NCBI RefSeq assembly: GCF_036322625.1
Contig: NZ_AP027266.1
Location: 2,297,001 to 2,361,000 of the forward strand
DNA from: Roseicyclus marinus
Lineage (GTDB): Bacteria > Pseudomonadota > Alphaproteobacteria > Rhodobacterales > Rhodobacteraceae
Direction of reading: 5' to 3'
DNA: 64,000 bases
Part shown: in pieces, positions 29,224 through 38,105 of the stretch
Position numbering within the stretch: position 1 is the first letter of the stretch
How the letters are laid out: every line of letters starts with the position of its first letter
The notes under the pieces: generated by a model
Told to the model about the DNA's origin: nothing
Databases searched by the model: none
What the model saw: the letters and a program-made list of their open reading frames with translations, nothing else
Program-made: the position numbers and the translations under genes

Positions 29224-30147
29224 ATGTCCACGATCCTGATCGTCGAACAGGTGCTGAACGGATTGCAGTTCGGCGTGATGCTGTTCCTGATGGCGGCGGG
29301 CCTGACGCTGATCTTCGGCGTGATGGGCCTGATCAATCTTGCGCATGGATCGCTCTACATGGTGGGGGGCTTTGTCGCGGCGGTGGTGGCGGGGGTGACC
29401 GGCTCCTTCGTGCTGGCGCTGATCGCGGCGATGGCTGCGGCCGCCATGGCGGGCGCGCTGATCGAGATGACGGTGATCCGCCGCCTCTATCACACCGACC
29501 ACCTGGACCAGGTGCTGGCGACCTTCGCCCTCATCCTGATCTTTTCCGAGGGCACGCGCTGGGTCTTCGGCTCCTTCCCGCTTTACCTCTCGCGGCCCGA
29601 GGCGCTGGCGGGGTCCGTCACCCTGCCCTTTGGGATCGAATACCCGCTCTACCGGCTTGCGCTGATCGGGGCGGGTCTGGCGGTCGCCGTGGGCCTCTGG
29701 CTTCTGATCGCCAGGACGCGGATCGGCATCCAGATCCGCGCGGGCGAAAACGACCGGGAGATGATCGCGGCGCTCGGTGTCGATATCCGCACGCTCTACA
29801 CCTTTGTCTTTGCGCTCGGCGCGGCGCTGGCGGGGCTGGCGGGCGCGCTGGTCGGCGCGATCCAGTCGGTGCAGGTCGGCATGGGCGAGCCCGTCCTGAT
29901 CCTTGCCTTTGTCGTGATCGTCATCGGCGGGATCGGCTCGATCAAGGGGGCCTTTGTCGGCGCGCTGATCGTGGGGCTGACCGACACCTTGGGCGGCATC
30001 TTCCTGCCCGAGCTGTTCAAGCTGGTGATGGAGCCCGCAGCCGCCACGCAGGTCGGGGCCTCGCTATCCTCCATGGCGATCTACCTGTTGATGGCCGCGG
30101 TGCTGATCTGGAAGCCCACTGGCCTCTACGGGGCGCGCACCGCATGA
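29224..30147 (+). CDS. livH: ABC transporter permease, LivH family
   Basis: 307 residues from ATG 29224. It is an inner-membrane protein with about eight hydrophobic segments. Typical LivH features are LQFGVMLFLMAAGLTLIFGVMGLINLAHGSLYM at the N-terminus and the cytoplasmic coupling loop GIQIRAGENDREMIAALGVDIRTLY, followed by VIVIGGIGSIKGAFVGALIVG. Its stop overlaps the livM start (ATGA). It forms the transmembrane channel with LivM. Confidence 0.93.
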   Translation: MSTILIVEQVLNGLQFGVMLFLMAAGLTLIFGVMGLINLAHGSLYMVGGFVAAVVAGVTGSFVLALIAAMAAAAMAGALIEMTVIRRLYHTDHLDQVLATFALILIFSEGTRWVFGSFPLYLSRPEALAGSVTLPFGIEYPLYRLALIGAGLAVAVGLWLLIARTRIGIQIRAGENDREMIAALGVDIRTLYTFVFALGAALAGLAGALVGAIQSVQVGMGEPVLILAFVVIVIGGIGSIKGAFVGALIVGLTDTLGGIFLPELFKLVMEPAAATQVGASLSSMAIYLLMAAVLIWKPTGLYGARTA

Positions 30148-31127
30148 GCCGGGAATGGATCGTCAACGCCGCCCTGATCGCGGGGCTGATCGCCGTGCCG
30201 CTCTGGGCGCATCTGTCGGGCGAGCCCTTCACCATAACGCTGGCCACCCGCGCCGTCATTTTCGCGCTGGCCGCCGTGGGGCTGAACCTCGCCTTGGGCC
30301 TTGGCGGCATGGTCAGCTTTGGCCATGCGGTCTTTTTCGGGCTGGGCGGCTATTCCATGGGCATCCTTGCCCATCACGCGCAGAATTTCCTGCCGCTCTA
30401 CGACGGCCTGTTCCTGATCGAGGGCACGAAATCCATGCCGGTGATCTGGCTGGTGGCCATCGTGGTATCGGCCTTTGCCGCCCTTCTGATCGGGCTTTTG
30501 TCGCTCAGGACCTCGGGCGTCTATTTCATCATGATCACCTTGGCCTTCGCGCAGATGTTCTACTATTTCGCCATCTCCTGGCGCGCCTATGGCGGAGAGG
30601 ACGGTCTATCGATCTGGGTCAGGAACGGCTTTCCGGGGCTGAACACGCTCGACCCGATCCAGTTCTACGGCCTGTGTTTCGCGCTGTTGTGTGCGGCGCT
30701 CTGGCTGTCGGCACGGATCGCGCGGTCGCCCTTCGGCCTTGTGCTGAATGCCGCGCGGCAGGTGCCCGCGCGGGTGGAAACGGTGGGGCTCGACGGGCAG
30801 CGCGCGAAACTGGTGGCCTTCGTCATCTCGGGCGCGATCACCGGGTTGGCGGGCGCGCTTTTTGCCGATCTCAACCGCTTCGTCAGCCCCACGATGTTCA
30901 GCTGGCACATGTCGGGCGAGATCATGATCTTCATCATCCTGGGCGGTGTCGCGCGGCTTTTCGGGCCTGTTGCGGGGGCGGTTTTGTTCGTGGCGATGGA
31001 ACATGTGCTGGGCGATCTTTGGGATCATTGGCACATCTTGCTGGGCGGTCTGCTTCTGGGGGTGGTCTTGTTCGGGCGGGGCGGCGTCATCGGGCTTTTG
31101 GCGGGAAAGGCCAAGAGCCATGAGTGA
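30144..31127 (+). CDS. livM: ABC transporter permease, LivM family
   Basis: 327 residues, ATGA-coupled to livH. It has eight or nine membrane segments with the LivM signature VGLNLALGLGGMVSFGHAVFFGLGGYSMG and a cytoplasmic coupling helix near AARQVPARVETVGLDGQRAKL, then FIILGGVARLFGPVAGAVLF. A somewhat long periplasmic loop (AQNFLPLYDGLFLIEGTKSMP) lies between early segments. It pairs with LivH. The next gene's ATG lies inside its last codons (8-base overlap). Confidence 0.92.
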   Translation: MSREWIVNAALIAGLIAVPLWAHLSGEPFTITLATRAVIFALAAVGLNLALGLGGMVSFGHAVFFGLGGYSMGILAHHAQNFLPLYDGLFLIEGTKSMPVIWLVAIVVSAFAALLIGLLSLRTSGVYFIMITLAFAQMFYYFAISWRAYGGEDGLSIWVRNGFPGLNTLDPIQFYGLCFALLCAALWLSARIARSPFGLVLNAARQVPARVETVGLDGQRAKLVAFVISGAITGLAGALFADLNRFVSPTMFSWHMSGEIMIFIILGGVARLFGPVAGAVLFVAMEHVLGDLWDHWHILLGGLLLGVVLFGRGGVIGLLAGKAKSHE

Positions 31128-31884
31128 CCCGGTTCTCGAGGTGCGCGGCCTGACCAAGCGCTTCGGCGCGCTGGTGGTGTCGGATGCCATCGACCTGACG
31201 CTCAGGCCCGGCGAAATCCATGCCGTGATCGGCCCGAACGGGGCGGGCAAATCCACGCTCATCGCGCAGATCTGCGGCGGGCTTGCCCCGGATGCAGGGG
31301 AGATCCGCCTGAACGGGCGCGATGTCACCGCCCTGCCGACCCGGGCGCGGGCGCGGATGGGGCTTGCGCGCACCTTCCAGATCTCGGCGCTGGCGATGGA
31401 GGATACGGTGCTGCAAAACGCGATGCTCGGCGCGCTGGGGGCGGCGGGCAACCCGTGGCGGTTCCTTGCCCCCGTTCTGTCCGACCGGGGCCTGCGCAAG
31501 ACGGCCGAGGGCGCGCTCGACCGCATGGGCCTGTCGGACAAGGCGGGCCATCGCACCGCCGAACTGTCCCATGGCGAACGCCGCCAGCTGGAGGTCGCGG
31601 TGGCGCTCACGCTCACCCCCAGGGCTTTCGTCATGGATGAACCGATGGCGGGACTTGGCGCCGAGGGCGGCGCGCGGATGACCGCGCTTCTCGACAGGCT
31701 GAGGCACGAGGCGCCGATCCTTCTGGTGGAACACGACATGGACGCGGTCTTTGCGCTGGCCGACCGGATCAGCGTTCTGGCCGGTGGCCGCGTCATCGCC
31801 AGCGGCCCGCCCGATGCGATCCGCGCGGACGCCGCCGTGCGCGAGGCCTATCTGGGGGATGCCGATCCGGGAGATGGGGCATGA
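31120..31884 (+). CDS. livG: ABC transporter ATP-binding protein, LivG family
   Basis: 254 residues from ATG 31120, overlapping livM by eight bases; longer upstream starts are excluded by livM. Motifs: Walker A GPNGAGKST, signature LSHGERRQLEVA (variant LSHGE as usual in LivG), Walker B AFVMDEPMAGL and the H-loop LLVEHDMDAV. The Arg-rich TRARARMGLARTFQISAL segment contains the Q loop. It energises uptake through LivHM together with LivF. Confidence 0.94.
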   Translation: MSDPVLEVRGLTKRFGALVVSDAIDLTLRPGEIHAVIGPNGAGKSTLIAQICGGLAPDAGEIRLNGRDVTALPTRARARMGLARTFQISALAMEDTVLQNAMLGALGAAGNPWRFLAPVLSDRGLRKTAEGALDRMGLSDKAGHRTAELSHGERRQLEVAVALTLTPRAFVMDEPMAGLGAEGGARMTALLDRLRHEAPILLVEHDMDAVFALADRISVLAGGRVIASGPPDAIRADAAVREAYLGDADPGDGA

Positions 31885-32567
31885 GCCTTTTGACGCTGGA
31901 ACAGGTGACGGCCAGCTACGGGGCGGCGCAGGCGCTCTTCGGTGTCGATCTGTCGCTGGACGAGGGCGAGGTGTTGGCGCTCATGGGGCGCAACGGCATG
32001 GGCAAATCCACGACGGTCAAGACGATCTGCCGGATGCTGCCCGCAGGCGGGCGGCTGGTGTTCGACGACCATGACCTGAGCCGCCTGTCGAGCCATCAGG
32101 CCGCCAAGCTCGGCATCGGATTGGTGCCCGAAGGGCGGCGCTGTTTCCGCGACCTGACCGTTGCGGAAAACCTTATCGTGGCGGCCCGTCCGGGGCATTG
32201 GGACATGGCGCGGATCGGTGCGCTGTTTCCCCGGCTTGCCGAACGGCAGGGCCAGCGCGCCGCGACGCTGTCGGGCGGCGAACAGCAGATGCTGGCCATC
32301 GGGCGGGCGCTGATGACCAACCCCCGTCTCCTGATCCTCGACGAGGCGACCGAGGGGCTGGCCCCCCTGATCCGGGCCGAGATCTGGGCGGTGATCGCGC
32401 GGCTCAAGGCCGAAACCGGGCTTTCGATCCTCGTCATCGACAAATCGCTCAAGGAATTGCGGCAGGTGGCCGACCGCGCGGCGATCCTTGCGCGGGGACA
32501 GGTGGTCTGGACCGGCGCGATGGCCGCGCTCGATCACGACACGTCCTTGCGGCATGTGGGCGTCTGA
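31881..32567 (+). CDS. livF: ABC transporter ATP-binding protein, LivF family
   Basis: 228 residues, ATGA-coupled to livG. Walker A is GRNGMGKST, the signature is LSGGEQQMLAIGRALM and Walker B is LLILDEATEGLAP. The usual VEQN after the H-loop strand reads VIDKS here, a variant of a position that is never His in LivF proteins. It is somewhat shorter than the 233-240 residues common for LivF. Last gene of the transporter operon. Confidence 0.92.
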   Translation: MSLLTLEQVTASYGAAQALFGVDLSLDEGEVLALMGRNGMGKSTTVKTICRMLPAGGRLVFDDHDLSRLSSHQAAKLGIGLVPEGRRCFRDLTVAENLIVAARPGHWDMARIGALFPRLAERQGQRAATLSGGEQQMLAIGRALMTNPRLLILDEATEGLAPLIRAEIWAVIARLKAETGLSILVIDKSLKELRQVADRAAILARGQVVWTGAMAALDHDTSLRHVGV

Positions 32568-32666
32568 CCCGCCCCGAACCGCGCCGTTTGCACAAAATTT
32601 GATCACACAAGCATCCACCGCACACGCGATGCGGGAAGCAGGCGGGAATCGCTTGACCCAGCGTCA

Positions 32667-32716
32667 TGGTGAACCAATCTTAAAATGGTTCGCTCCTATG
32701 CGGCTTTGGTTCAACC
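32667..32716 (+). promoter_or_regulatory. Candidate GntR/FadR-type operators at the gntR start
   Basis: TGGT-GA-ACCA lies at 32667-32676 and GGTT-C-AACC at 32708-32716. TGGT/ACCA half-sites are those of FadR-subfamily GntR regulators. They flank the proposed ATG (32685). If translation starts instead at TTG 32730, preceded by GAGGTG at 32718-32723, both would lie in the leader. Autoregulation of the operon is plausible. Confidence 0.4.
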
Positions 32717-33464
32717 CGAGGTGGATGATTTGCGCGACGAGCTTCCACGTTCCGATCCGGCAGCCGACAATGCCTCGGTCGCGCGCAAGCGCATCCGCGA
32801 GCTGATCCGCACCGGCGCGCTGGAGGCCGAGGGCAAGCTGCCGACCGAACGCGAACTGTGCGCGCGCTTCGGCATCAGCCGCCGCTCGGTGCGCCGCGCG
32901 CTTGATGCGCTGGAGGCCGAGGGGCTGGTATGGCGGCGTCAGGGCAAGGGCACCTTTGCGGGCCAACCGCCCGATCCCAACGGGCCTCTTGCGGCCCGGA
33001 TCGCCCCCGATACCGACCCCTTGAGCGTGATGGAGGCGCGTCTGGCGCTGGAGCCGGAACTGGCCGCGCTGGCCGCCCGCCGCGCCACGGGCGAGGATGT
33101 GGCCCGCATGCGCGCGCTTGCCGAACGCGCGGGCCATGCGCGCGACGCCGATGCCGCCGAATTGTGGGACGGATCGCTGCACCGCATGATCGCGCGGATC
33201 GCGGGTAACCCGATCCTCAACACGGCCTTTACCCTCATCAACGAGGTCCGGCAGGAACAGCGCTGGCAGCAGGAACGCCAGCAGGCCCGCTCGCCCCAAT
33301 TGGTGGCCGAATACGCCCGCCAGCATGACAGCATCATCGATGCCATCGACGCCCGCGACGAGGATGCCGCGCGCGCCGCGATGCGCGCCCATCTGTCGGC
33401 GCTCAAGGCCAATCTGGAACGCCTGCGCGACCGCGACGGACAAGGGCGGGAGGGCAAGGAATGA
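32685..33464 (+). CDS. GntR-family transcriptional regulator, FadR subfamily
   Basis: 259 residues from ATG 32685, which has no ribosome-binding site; a TTG at 32730 has GAGGTG six bases upstream and would give 244 residues. The winged HTH covers about residues 33-95: RKRIRELIRTGALEAEGKLPTERELCARFGISRRSVRRALDALEAEGLVWRRQGKGTF. The all-helical FCD domain follows (MEARLALEPELAALAARRAT, and HRMIARIAGNPIL with metal-ligand-type His). It is ATGA-coupled to the downstream transporter genes, so it probably controls them in response to the transported compound or a derivative. Confidence 0.88.
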   Translation: MVRSYAALVQPEVDDLRDELPRSDPAADNASVARKRIRELIRTGALEAEGKLPTERELCARFGISRRSVRRALDALEAEGLVWRRQGKGTFAGQPPDPNGPLAARIAPDTDPLSVMEARLALEPELAALAARRATGEDVARMRALAERAGHARDADAAELWDGSLHRMIARIAGNPILNTAFTLINEVRQEQRWQQERQQARSPQLVAEYARQHDSIIDAIDARDEDAARAAMRAHLSALKANLERLRDRDGQGREGKE

Positions 33465-34465
33465 CCGATGCGCCGCTCCTCGACCTGCAGGGGCTGACCA
33501 TCGCGCTCAAGGGCGTGGACCAACCGCTCGTCGACGACGTGGGCTTCACGCTCGCGCGCGGCGAAACGCTGTGCATCGTGGGGGAAAGCGGCTGCGGCAA
33601 AAGCCTGACATCGCTGGCGCTCATAGGCCTGTTGCAAAGCCCGCCGGTGCGCGTGACCGGCGGCACCGCGCGGCTTGCGGGCGAGGATCTTCTGGCGATG
33701 GAGCCTGCGCGCCTGCGCCAGATCCGCGGCGGCAAGATGGCGATGATCTTTCAGGAGCCGATGACATCGCTCAACCCCGGCCTTCGGATCGGAGAACAGA
33801 TCGCGGAATCGGTGCGCCGCCACAAGGGCCTGTCCCAGCCAGACGCCCGCGCCCGCGCGCTCGAGATGCTGCGCCGCGTCCGCATCCCGGCCCCGGAAAA
33901 GCGGCTCGACGAATACCCCCACCAGCTGTCGGGCGGCATGCGCCAGCGCGCGATGATCGCCATGGCGCTTGCCAATGATCCCGAGCTTCTGATCGCCGAT
34001 GAACCCACCACCGCGCTCGACGTGACGATCCAGGCGCAGATCCTGCGGCTGATGCGCAGCCTGCAACAGGAAACGGGTGCTGCGATGGTCCTCATCACCC
34101 ATGACCTGGGTGTCGTGGCCGAAATGGCCGACAAGGTCGCGGTCATGTATGGCGGCCGCATCGTCGAGGCAGGCAGCGCCGAGCAGGTCTTCACCGATCC
34201 GCAGCATCCCTACACGATCGGGCTCATGTCCTCGATGCCCTCGCTGGGCGCGCGCGAGGGGCGGCTTGTCACGGTACCCGGCACCGTGCCGCAGGCCGCC
34301 CAGATGCCGCCCGGCTGCCGCTTTTCCACCCGCTGTCCCTTTGTCACCGGGGCCTGTGCGAGTGTGCCCCCGCTCACGGACATGGGCGCGGGCCATCGCG
34401 TCGCCTGTGCCCATGCGCCCCTGACCGCCGAAGCGGCCCCGCCGATGAGGAGCACGGGAACATGA
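33461..34465 (+). CDS. Peptide-type ABC transporter ATP-binding protein (DppD/OppD-like)
   Basis: 334 residues; the ATG overlaps the gntR TGA. Motifs: Walker [10 protein letters not shown]-loop [11 protein letters not shown], signature [15 protein letters not shown], Walker [15 protein letters not shown]-loop [16 protein letters not shown]. The C-terminal oligopeptide-transporter extension carries four cysteines ([17 protein letters not shown] and VACAH) that could hold the Fe-S cluster known in DppD-type subunits. It pairs with the next ATPase to drive uptake. Confidence 0.93.
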   Translation: MTDAPLLDLQGLTIALKGVDQPLVDDVGFTLARGETLCIVGESGCGKSLTSLALIGLLQSPPVRVTGGTARLAGEDLLAMEPARLRQIRGGKMAMIFQEPMTSLNPGLRIGEQIAESVRRHKGLSQPDARARALEMLRRVRIPAPEKRLDEYPHQLSGGMRQRAMIAMALANDPELLIADEPTTALDVTIQAQILRLMRSLQQETGAAMVLITHDLGVVAEMADKVAVMYGGRIVEAGSAEQVFTDPQHPYTIGLMSSMPSLGAREGRLVTVPGTVPQAAQMPPGCRFSTRCPFVTGACASVPPLTDMGAGHRVACAHAPLTAEAAPPMRSTGT

Positions 34466-35541
34466 CCGCGATCCTGTCCACCCGCGACCTGCGCAAGGAT
34501 TTCGTGACCGCCAAGCCGCTTTTCCGCGAGGCGACCGTGGTGCGCGCCGTGGCGGGTGTCTCGCTCGACATCGCCGAGGGGGAAACCTTTGCCATCGTCG
34601 GCGAAAGCGGCTGCGGGAAATCCACGCTCGCCCGGCTCTTGCTGCGCCTGATCGACCCCACGCAGGGCGAGGTCTGGTACAAGGGCGAGGATCTGGCAAG
34701 CCTGCCACCCGCGCGCCTGCGCGCGCTCCGCCGCGAGCTGCAATTCATCTTCCAGGACCCGTTTTCGTCGCTCAATCCGCAGATGTCGGTGGGTGCCCTG
34801 ATCGAAGAGCCGATGCGCACCCATGGCATCGGCACGGCCCCCGAACGCCGCGCGCGGGTCGCCGACCTGTTGACGCGCGTGGGCCTGCGCCCCGAACATG
34901 CCGACCGCTATCCGCATGAATTTTCGGGCGGTCAGCGCCAGCGGATCGGCATCGCGCGGGCGCTCGCCTCGGGTCCCTCCGTCCTGATCGGGGATGAACC
35001 GGTCAGCGCGCTCGATGTGTCGATCCAGGCGCAGGTGGTGAACCTGCTCGAGGATCTGAAACAGGATTTCGGCCTGACGCTGATCGTCATCGCCCATGAT
35101 CTGGCCGTGATCCGGCACATGGCCGACCGGGTGGCGGTGATGTATCTGGGCGAGGTGGTGGAATGCGGTCCTGCCGCCGATCTCTACGCCGCGCCCAAGC
35201 ATCCCTATACCGAGGCGCTTCTGGCCGCGATCCCGGTCGCAAGCTACGGCGCGCGCCCCGCCCGCACGATGGTCGAGGGCGATCCCCCCAATCCCATCGC
35301 GCCGCCACCCGGCTGCCGGTTCCACCCGCGCTGCCCCCATGCGACGGACCTGTGCCGCAGCGAAAGACCCACGCTCACCGATCTGGGCGCGGGGCGCAGC
35401 GTCGCCTGTCACCGCGCGGCGGAATTGTCGCTCGACGGGCTGGAGGACATCGCCCAGGCCCGCACACCCCAAGCCCGCGACCGTTTCGCGCTCTACGCGC
35501 GGGCGATGGCGGAAAAGACCACCCAAAAAAGCCCGGAATAG
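34462..35541 (+). CDS. Peptide-type ABC transporter ATP-binding protein (DppF/OppF-like)
   Basis: 359 residues, ATGA-coupled to the previous ATPase. Walker A is GESGCGKST, followed by FIFQDPFSSLNPQMSV, signature FSGGQRQRIGIARAL, Walker B VLIGDEPVSALDV and VIAHDLAVIRHMADRV. The OppF/DppF extension includes CRFHPRCPHATDLCRSERP and VACHRA. About 30 extra residues follow (GLEDIAQARTPQARDRFALYARAMAEKTTQKSPE), a charged tail beyond the usual family end. Partner of the DppD-like subunit. Confidence 0.93.
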   Translation: MTAILSTRDLRKDFVTAKPLFREATVVRAVAGVSLDIAEGETFAIVGESGCGKSTLARLLLRLIDPTQGEVWYKGEDLASLPPARLRALRRELQFIFQDPFSSLNPQMSVGALIEEPMRTHGIGTAPERRARVADLLTRVGLRPEHADRYPHEFSGGQRQRIGIARALASGPSVLIGDEPVSALDVSIQAQVVNLLEDLKQDFGLTLIVIAHDLAVIRHMADRVAVMYLGEVVECGPAADLYAAPKHPYTEALLAAIPVASYGARPARTMVEGDPPNPIAPPPGCRFHPRCPHATDLCRSERPTLTDLGAGRSVACHRAAELSLDGLEDIAQARTPQARDRFALYARAMAEKTTQKSPE

Positions 35542-35578
35542 GGCGATCTTACCTCTCAACAGATGGAGACTTGAACTG

Positions 35579-37090
35579 ATGGCACTCAAGAAAAACCTCG
35601 CGCTCGCGCTGGCCTTCGGGCTGGTGGCCGGCGCCGTGCAGGCGCAGGATCTGCGCATCGGGCTTCAGGATGACGCCGATGTGCTCGACCCCGATCAGGC
35701 ACGCACCTTTGTCGGGCGGATCGTGTTTTCGTCGCTCTGCGACAAGCTCGTCGACATCACTCCCGATCTGGAGATCATCCCGCAACTGGCCACAGGCTGG
35801 GAGTTTTCCGAGGATGGCCTGACGCTCACCATGGCGCTGCGCGACGGCGTGGTCTTCCATGACGGCACGCCCTTCAACGCCGAGGCCGCCGTCTACAACC
35901 TCAACCGCAGCCGCAATCTGCCCGAAAGCCGCCGCGCCTCCGAAGTCAGCTCGATCTCGAATGTCGAAGCGGTCGATGACACGACGATCCGCATCACCCT
36001 GTCCGCACCCGACGCGACGCTTCTGGCGCAGCTGTCGGACCGCGCGGGCATGATGATCTCGCCCGCCGCCGCCGAGGCCGCGGGCCTCGATTTCGGCCTG
36101 AACCCGGTCTGCTCGGGCCCCTACAGCTTCGTCGAGCGCATCCAGCAGGACCGTATCGTCCTGACGCGCTTTGCCGATTACTGGAATGCCGATGCCTATG
36201 CCTTCGACACCGTGACCTTCCTGCCGATCCCCGACACGACCGTGCGTCTGGCCAACCTGCGGGCGGGCGATCTGGACATGCTCGAGCGTCTGGCCGCGAC
36301 CGATCTCGCCTCGGCCTCCTCCGACGCGGCGCTGCAAACCACGCAGGCGACTTCGCTCGGCTACCAGGCGATCACGATCAACGTGGGCAACGGCGAGCGC
36401 GCCGACAACCCGCTGGGTCAGGATGCCCGCGTCCGCCAGGCGCTGTCGCTCTCGATCGACCGTTCGGTGATCGCGCAGGTCGTCTTCGAAGGGGCCGTCG
36501 CCCCCGGCAACCAGCCCTGGCCGCCGACCTCGCCCTGGTACAACGCCGATTTCCCGATCCAGGAGCGTGACGTGGAGGCCGCCCGCGCCCTTCTGGCCGA
36601 AGCGGGCTATCCCGATGGCGTCGACATCAGCGTGCAGGTCGCCAACAACCCCGTGCAGCAGCAGGTGATGCAGGTGGTGCAGGCCATGGCCTCCGAGGCG
36701 GGCATCCGTATCTCGCTCGAGGCCAAGGAATTCGCCACCCTCCTGTCGGACCAGTCGGCGGGCGCCTATACCGCCAGCCAGGTGGGTTGGTCGGGCCGCG
36801 TCGATCCCGATGGCAACATCCACCAGTTCGTCACCACGGATGGCGGCATCAACGATGCGGGCTATTCCAATGCCGAGGTCGATGGCTTCCTGAACGGGGC
36901 GCGCGTGTCCAACGATGTGGCCGACCGCCGCGCGGCCTATAACGGGGCCTCCGCGATCCTGATGCAGGATCTGCCCATCGTCTACCTGTACCACCCGGTC
37001 TGGATCTGGGCGATGGAAGCCGGCATCGAAGGCTTCGTGCCCTACCCCGACGGGATGATCCGCCTCGCTGGCGTCACCATGGCCGAATAA
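35579..37090 (+). CDS. Peptide-type ABC transporter substrate-binding protein (SBP family 5)
   Basis: 503 residues from ATG 35579, 37 bases after the ATPase. Signal peptide: MALKKNLALALAFGLVAGAVQA, cleaved after about residue 22. The mature protein starts QDLRIGLQDDADVLDPDQA and has the family 5 pattern LATGWEFSEDGLTLTMALRDGVVFHDGTPFNAEAAVYNLNR. Family 5 proteins bind peptides, opines, glutathione or nickel chelates. With gamma-glutamyltransferase in the same operon, a gamma-glutamyl compound such as glutathione is a reasonable ligand, as inference. Confidence 0.92.
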   Translation: MALKKNLALALAFGLVAGAVQAQDLRIGLQDDADVLDPDQARTFVGRIVFSSLCDKLVDITPDLEIIPQLATGWEFSEDGLTLTMALRDGVVFHDGTPFNAEAAVYNLNRSRNLPESRRASEVSSISNVEAVDDTTIRITLSAPDATLLAQLSDRAGMMISPAAAEAAGLDFGLNPVCSGPYSFVERIQQDRIVLTRFADYWNADAYAFDTVTFLPIPDTTVRLANLRAGDLDMLERLAATDLASASSDAALQTTQATSLGYQAITINVGNGERADNPLGQDARVRQALSLSIDRSVIAQVVFEGAVAPGNQPWPPTSPWYNADFPIQERDVEAARALLAEAGYPDGVDISVQVANNPVQQQVMQVVQAMASEAGIRISLEAKEFATLLSDQSAGAYTASQVGWSGRVDPDGNIHQFVTTDGGINDAGYSNAEVDGFLNGARVSNDVADRRAAYNGASAILMQDLPIVYLYHPVWIWAMEAGIEGFVPYPDGMIRLAGVTMAE

Positions 37091-37104
37091 GCCCAAGCCG
37101 AACC

Positions 37105-37134
37105 GGCGCGCGGGCGGCACCCTGCCCGCGCGCC
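37105..37134 (+). terminator. Hairpin between binding-protein and permease genes
   Basis: GGCGCGCGGGC (37105-37115) pairs perfectly with 37124-37134 across an 8-base loop, 14 bases after the SBP stop. No T run follows, so it is better seen as an mRNA-stabilising or attenuating hairpin than a full stop. The Liv operon has one in the same place. Confidence 0.6.
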
Positions 37135-37160
37135 CCATCCCTTGCCCCCGGAGACGCCAG

Positions 37161-38105
37161 ATGCTCGCCTTTCTCGGACGACGCCTGTTGATCGCGATCC
37201 CGACGATCATCCTGATCTCGGTCTTCGTCTTCACGCTGCAAAAGCTTCTGCCGGGCGATCCGGTGCTGGTTCTGGCGGGCGAGGAACGCGATCCGGCGGT
37301 GCTCGAATACCTGCGCGAGCAATACCGGCTGAACGATCCGATCATCGTCCAGTATTTCCACTGGGTCGGAAACGCGCTGCGGGGCGATCTGGGCATCTCC
37401 TTGCGCACCCAGCAGCCGGTGCTGGAACTGATCGGCCAGAAACTGCCCGTGACCATCCAGCTTGCGGTCATGGCGCTCATCATCGCCATCGCCATCGGCG
37501 TGCCCGCAGGCGTCCTGTCGGCCTACAAGAAGGGCACCTGGATCGACTGGCTTGCCAATATCGTGGCGCTCTCGGGGCTGTCGGTTCCGAATTTCTGGCT
37601 GGGGATCATGCTGATCCTGCTCGTTTCCGTGAAACTGGGGTGGCTGCCCGCCTCGGGCTATCAGCCGTTCTCCGACGATCCGCTGGAATCGATCCGCACC
37701 ATGCTGATGCCCGCTTTCGTGCTGGGCACGGGGCTGGCAGCGACGCTGATGCGCCATACGCGCTCGGCCATGCTGAGCGTGCTGAAATCCGATTACATCC
37801 GCACCGCGCGCGCCAAGGGTCTGGCCGAACGCGTCGTGCTGATCAAACACGCGCTCCGCAACGCGCTGGTGCCCATCGTCACCGTGACGACGCTTCTGTT
37901 CGGGGAATTGCTGGCGGGCGCGGTGCTGACCGAACAGATCTTCACCATCCCCGGTTTCGGCAAGCTGGTGGTCGATGCCGTCTTCAACCGCGATTATGCC
38001 GTGGTGCAGGGGATCGTGCTGTGCACCGGCGTCGCCTTCATCTTCATGAACATCCTTGCCGATGCGGCCTATCGCATCCTCAACCCGCGCATGAGGGACG
38101 AATGA
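37161..38105 (+). CDS. Peptide-type ABC transporter permease (DppB/GsiC-like)
   Basis: 314 residues. It begins MLAFLGRRLLIAIPTIILISVFVFTLQKLLPGDPV, the standard first membrane segment and periplasmic start of DppB-type permeases. About six membrane segments are visible. The cytoplasmic EAA loop is DYIRTARAKGLAERVVLIKHALRNALVPIVT. ILTEQIFTIPGFG-like sequence (AVLTEQIFTIPGFGKLVVDAVFNRDYAVVQG) is also typical. ATGA-coupled to the second permease. Confidence 0.94.
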   Translation: MLAFLGRRLLIAIPTIILISVFVFTLQKLLPGDPVLVLAGEERDPAVLEYLREQYRLNDPIIVQYFHWVGNALRGDLGISLRTQQPVLELIGQKLPVTIQLAVMALIIAIAIGVPAGVLSAYKKGTWIDWLANIVALSGLSVPNFWLGIMLILLVSVKLGWLPASGYQPFSDDPLESIRTMLMPAFVLGTGLAATLMRHTRSAMLSVLKSDYIRTARAKGLAERVVLIKHALRNALVPIVTVTTLLFGELLAGAVLTEQIFTIPGFGKLVVDAVFNRDYAVVQGIVLCTGVAFIFMNILADAAYRILNPRMRDE

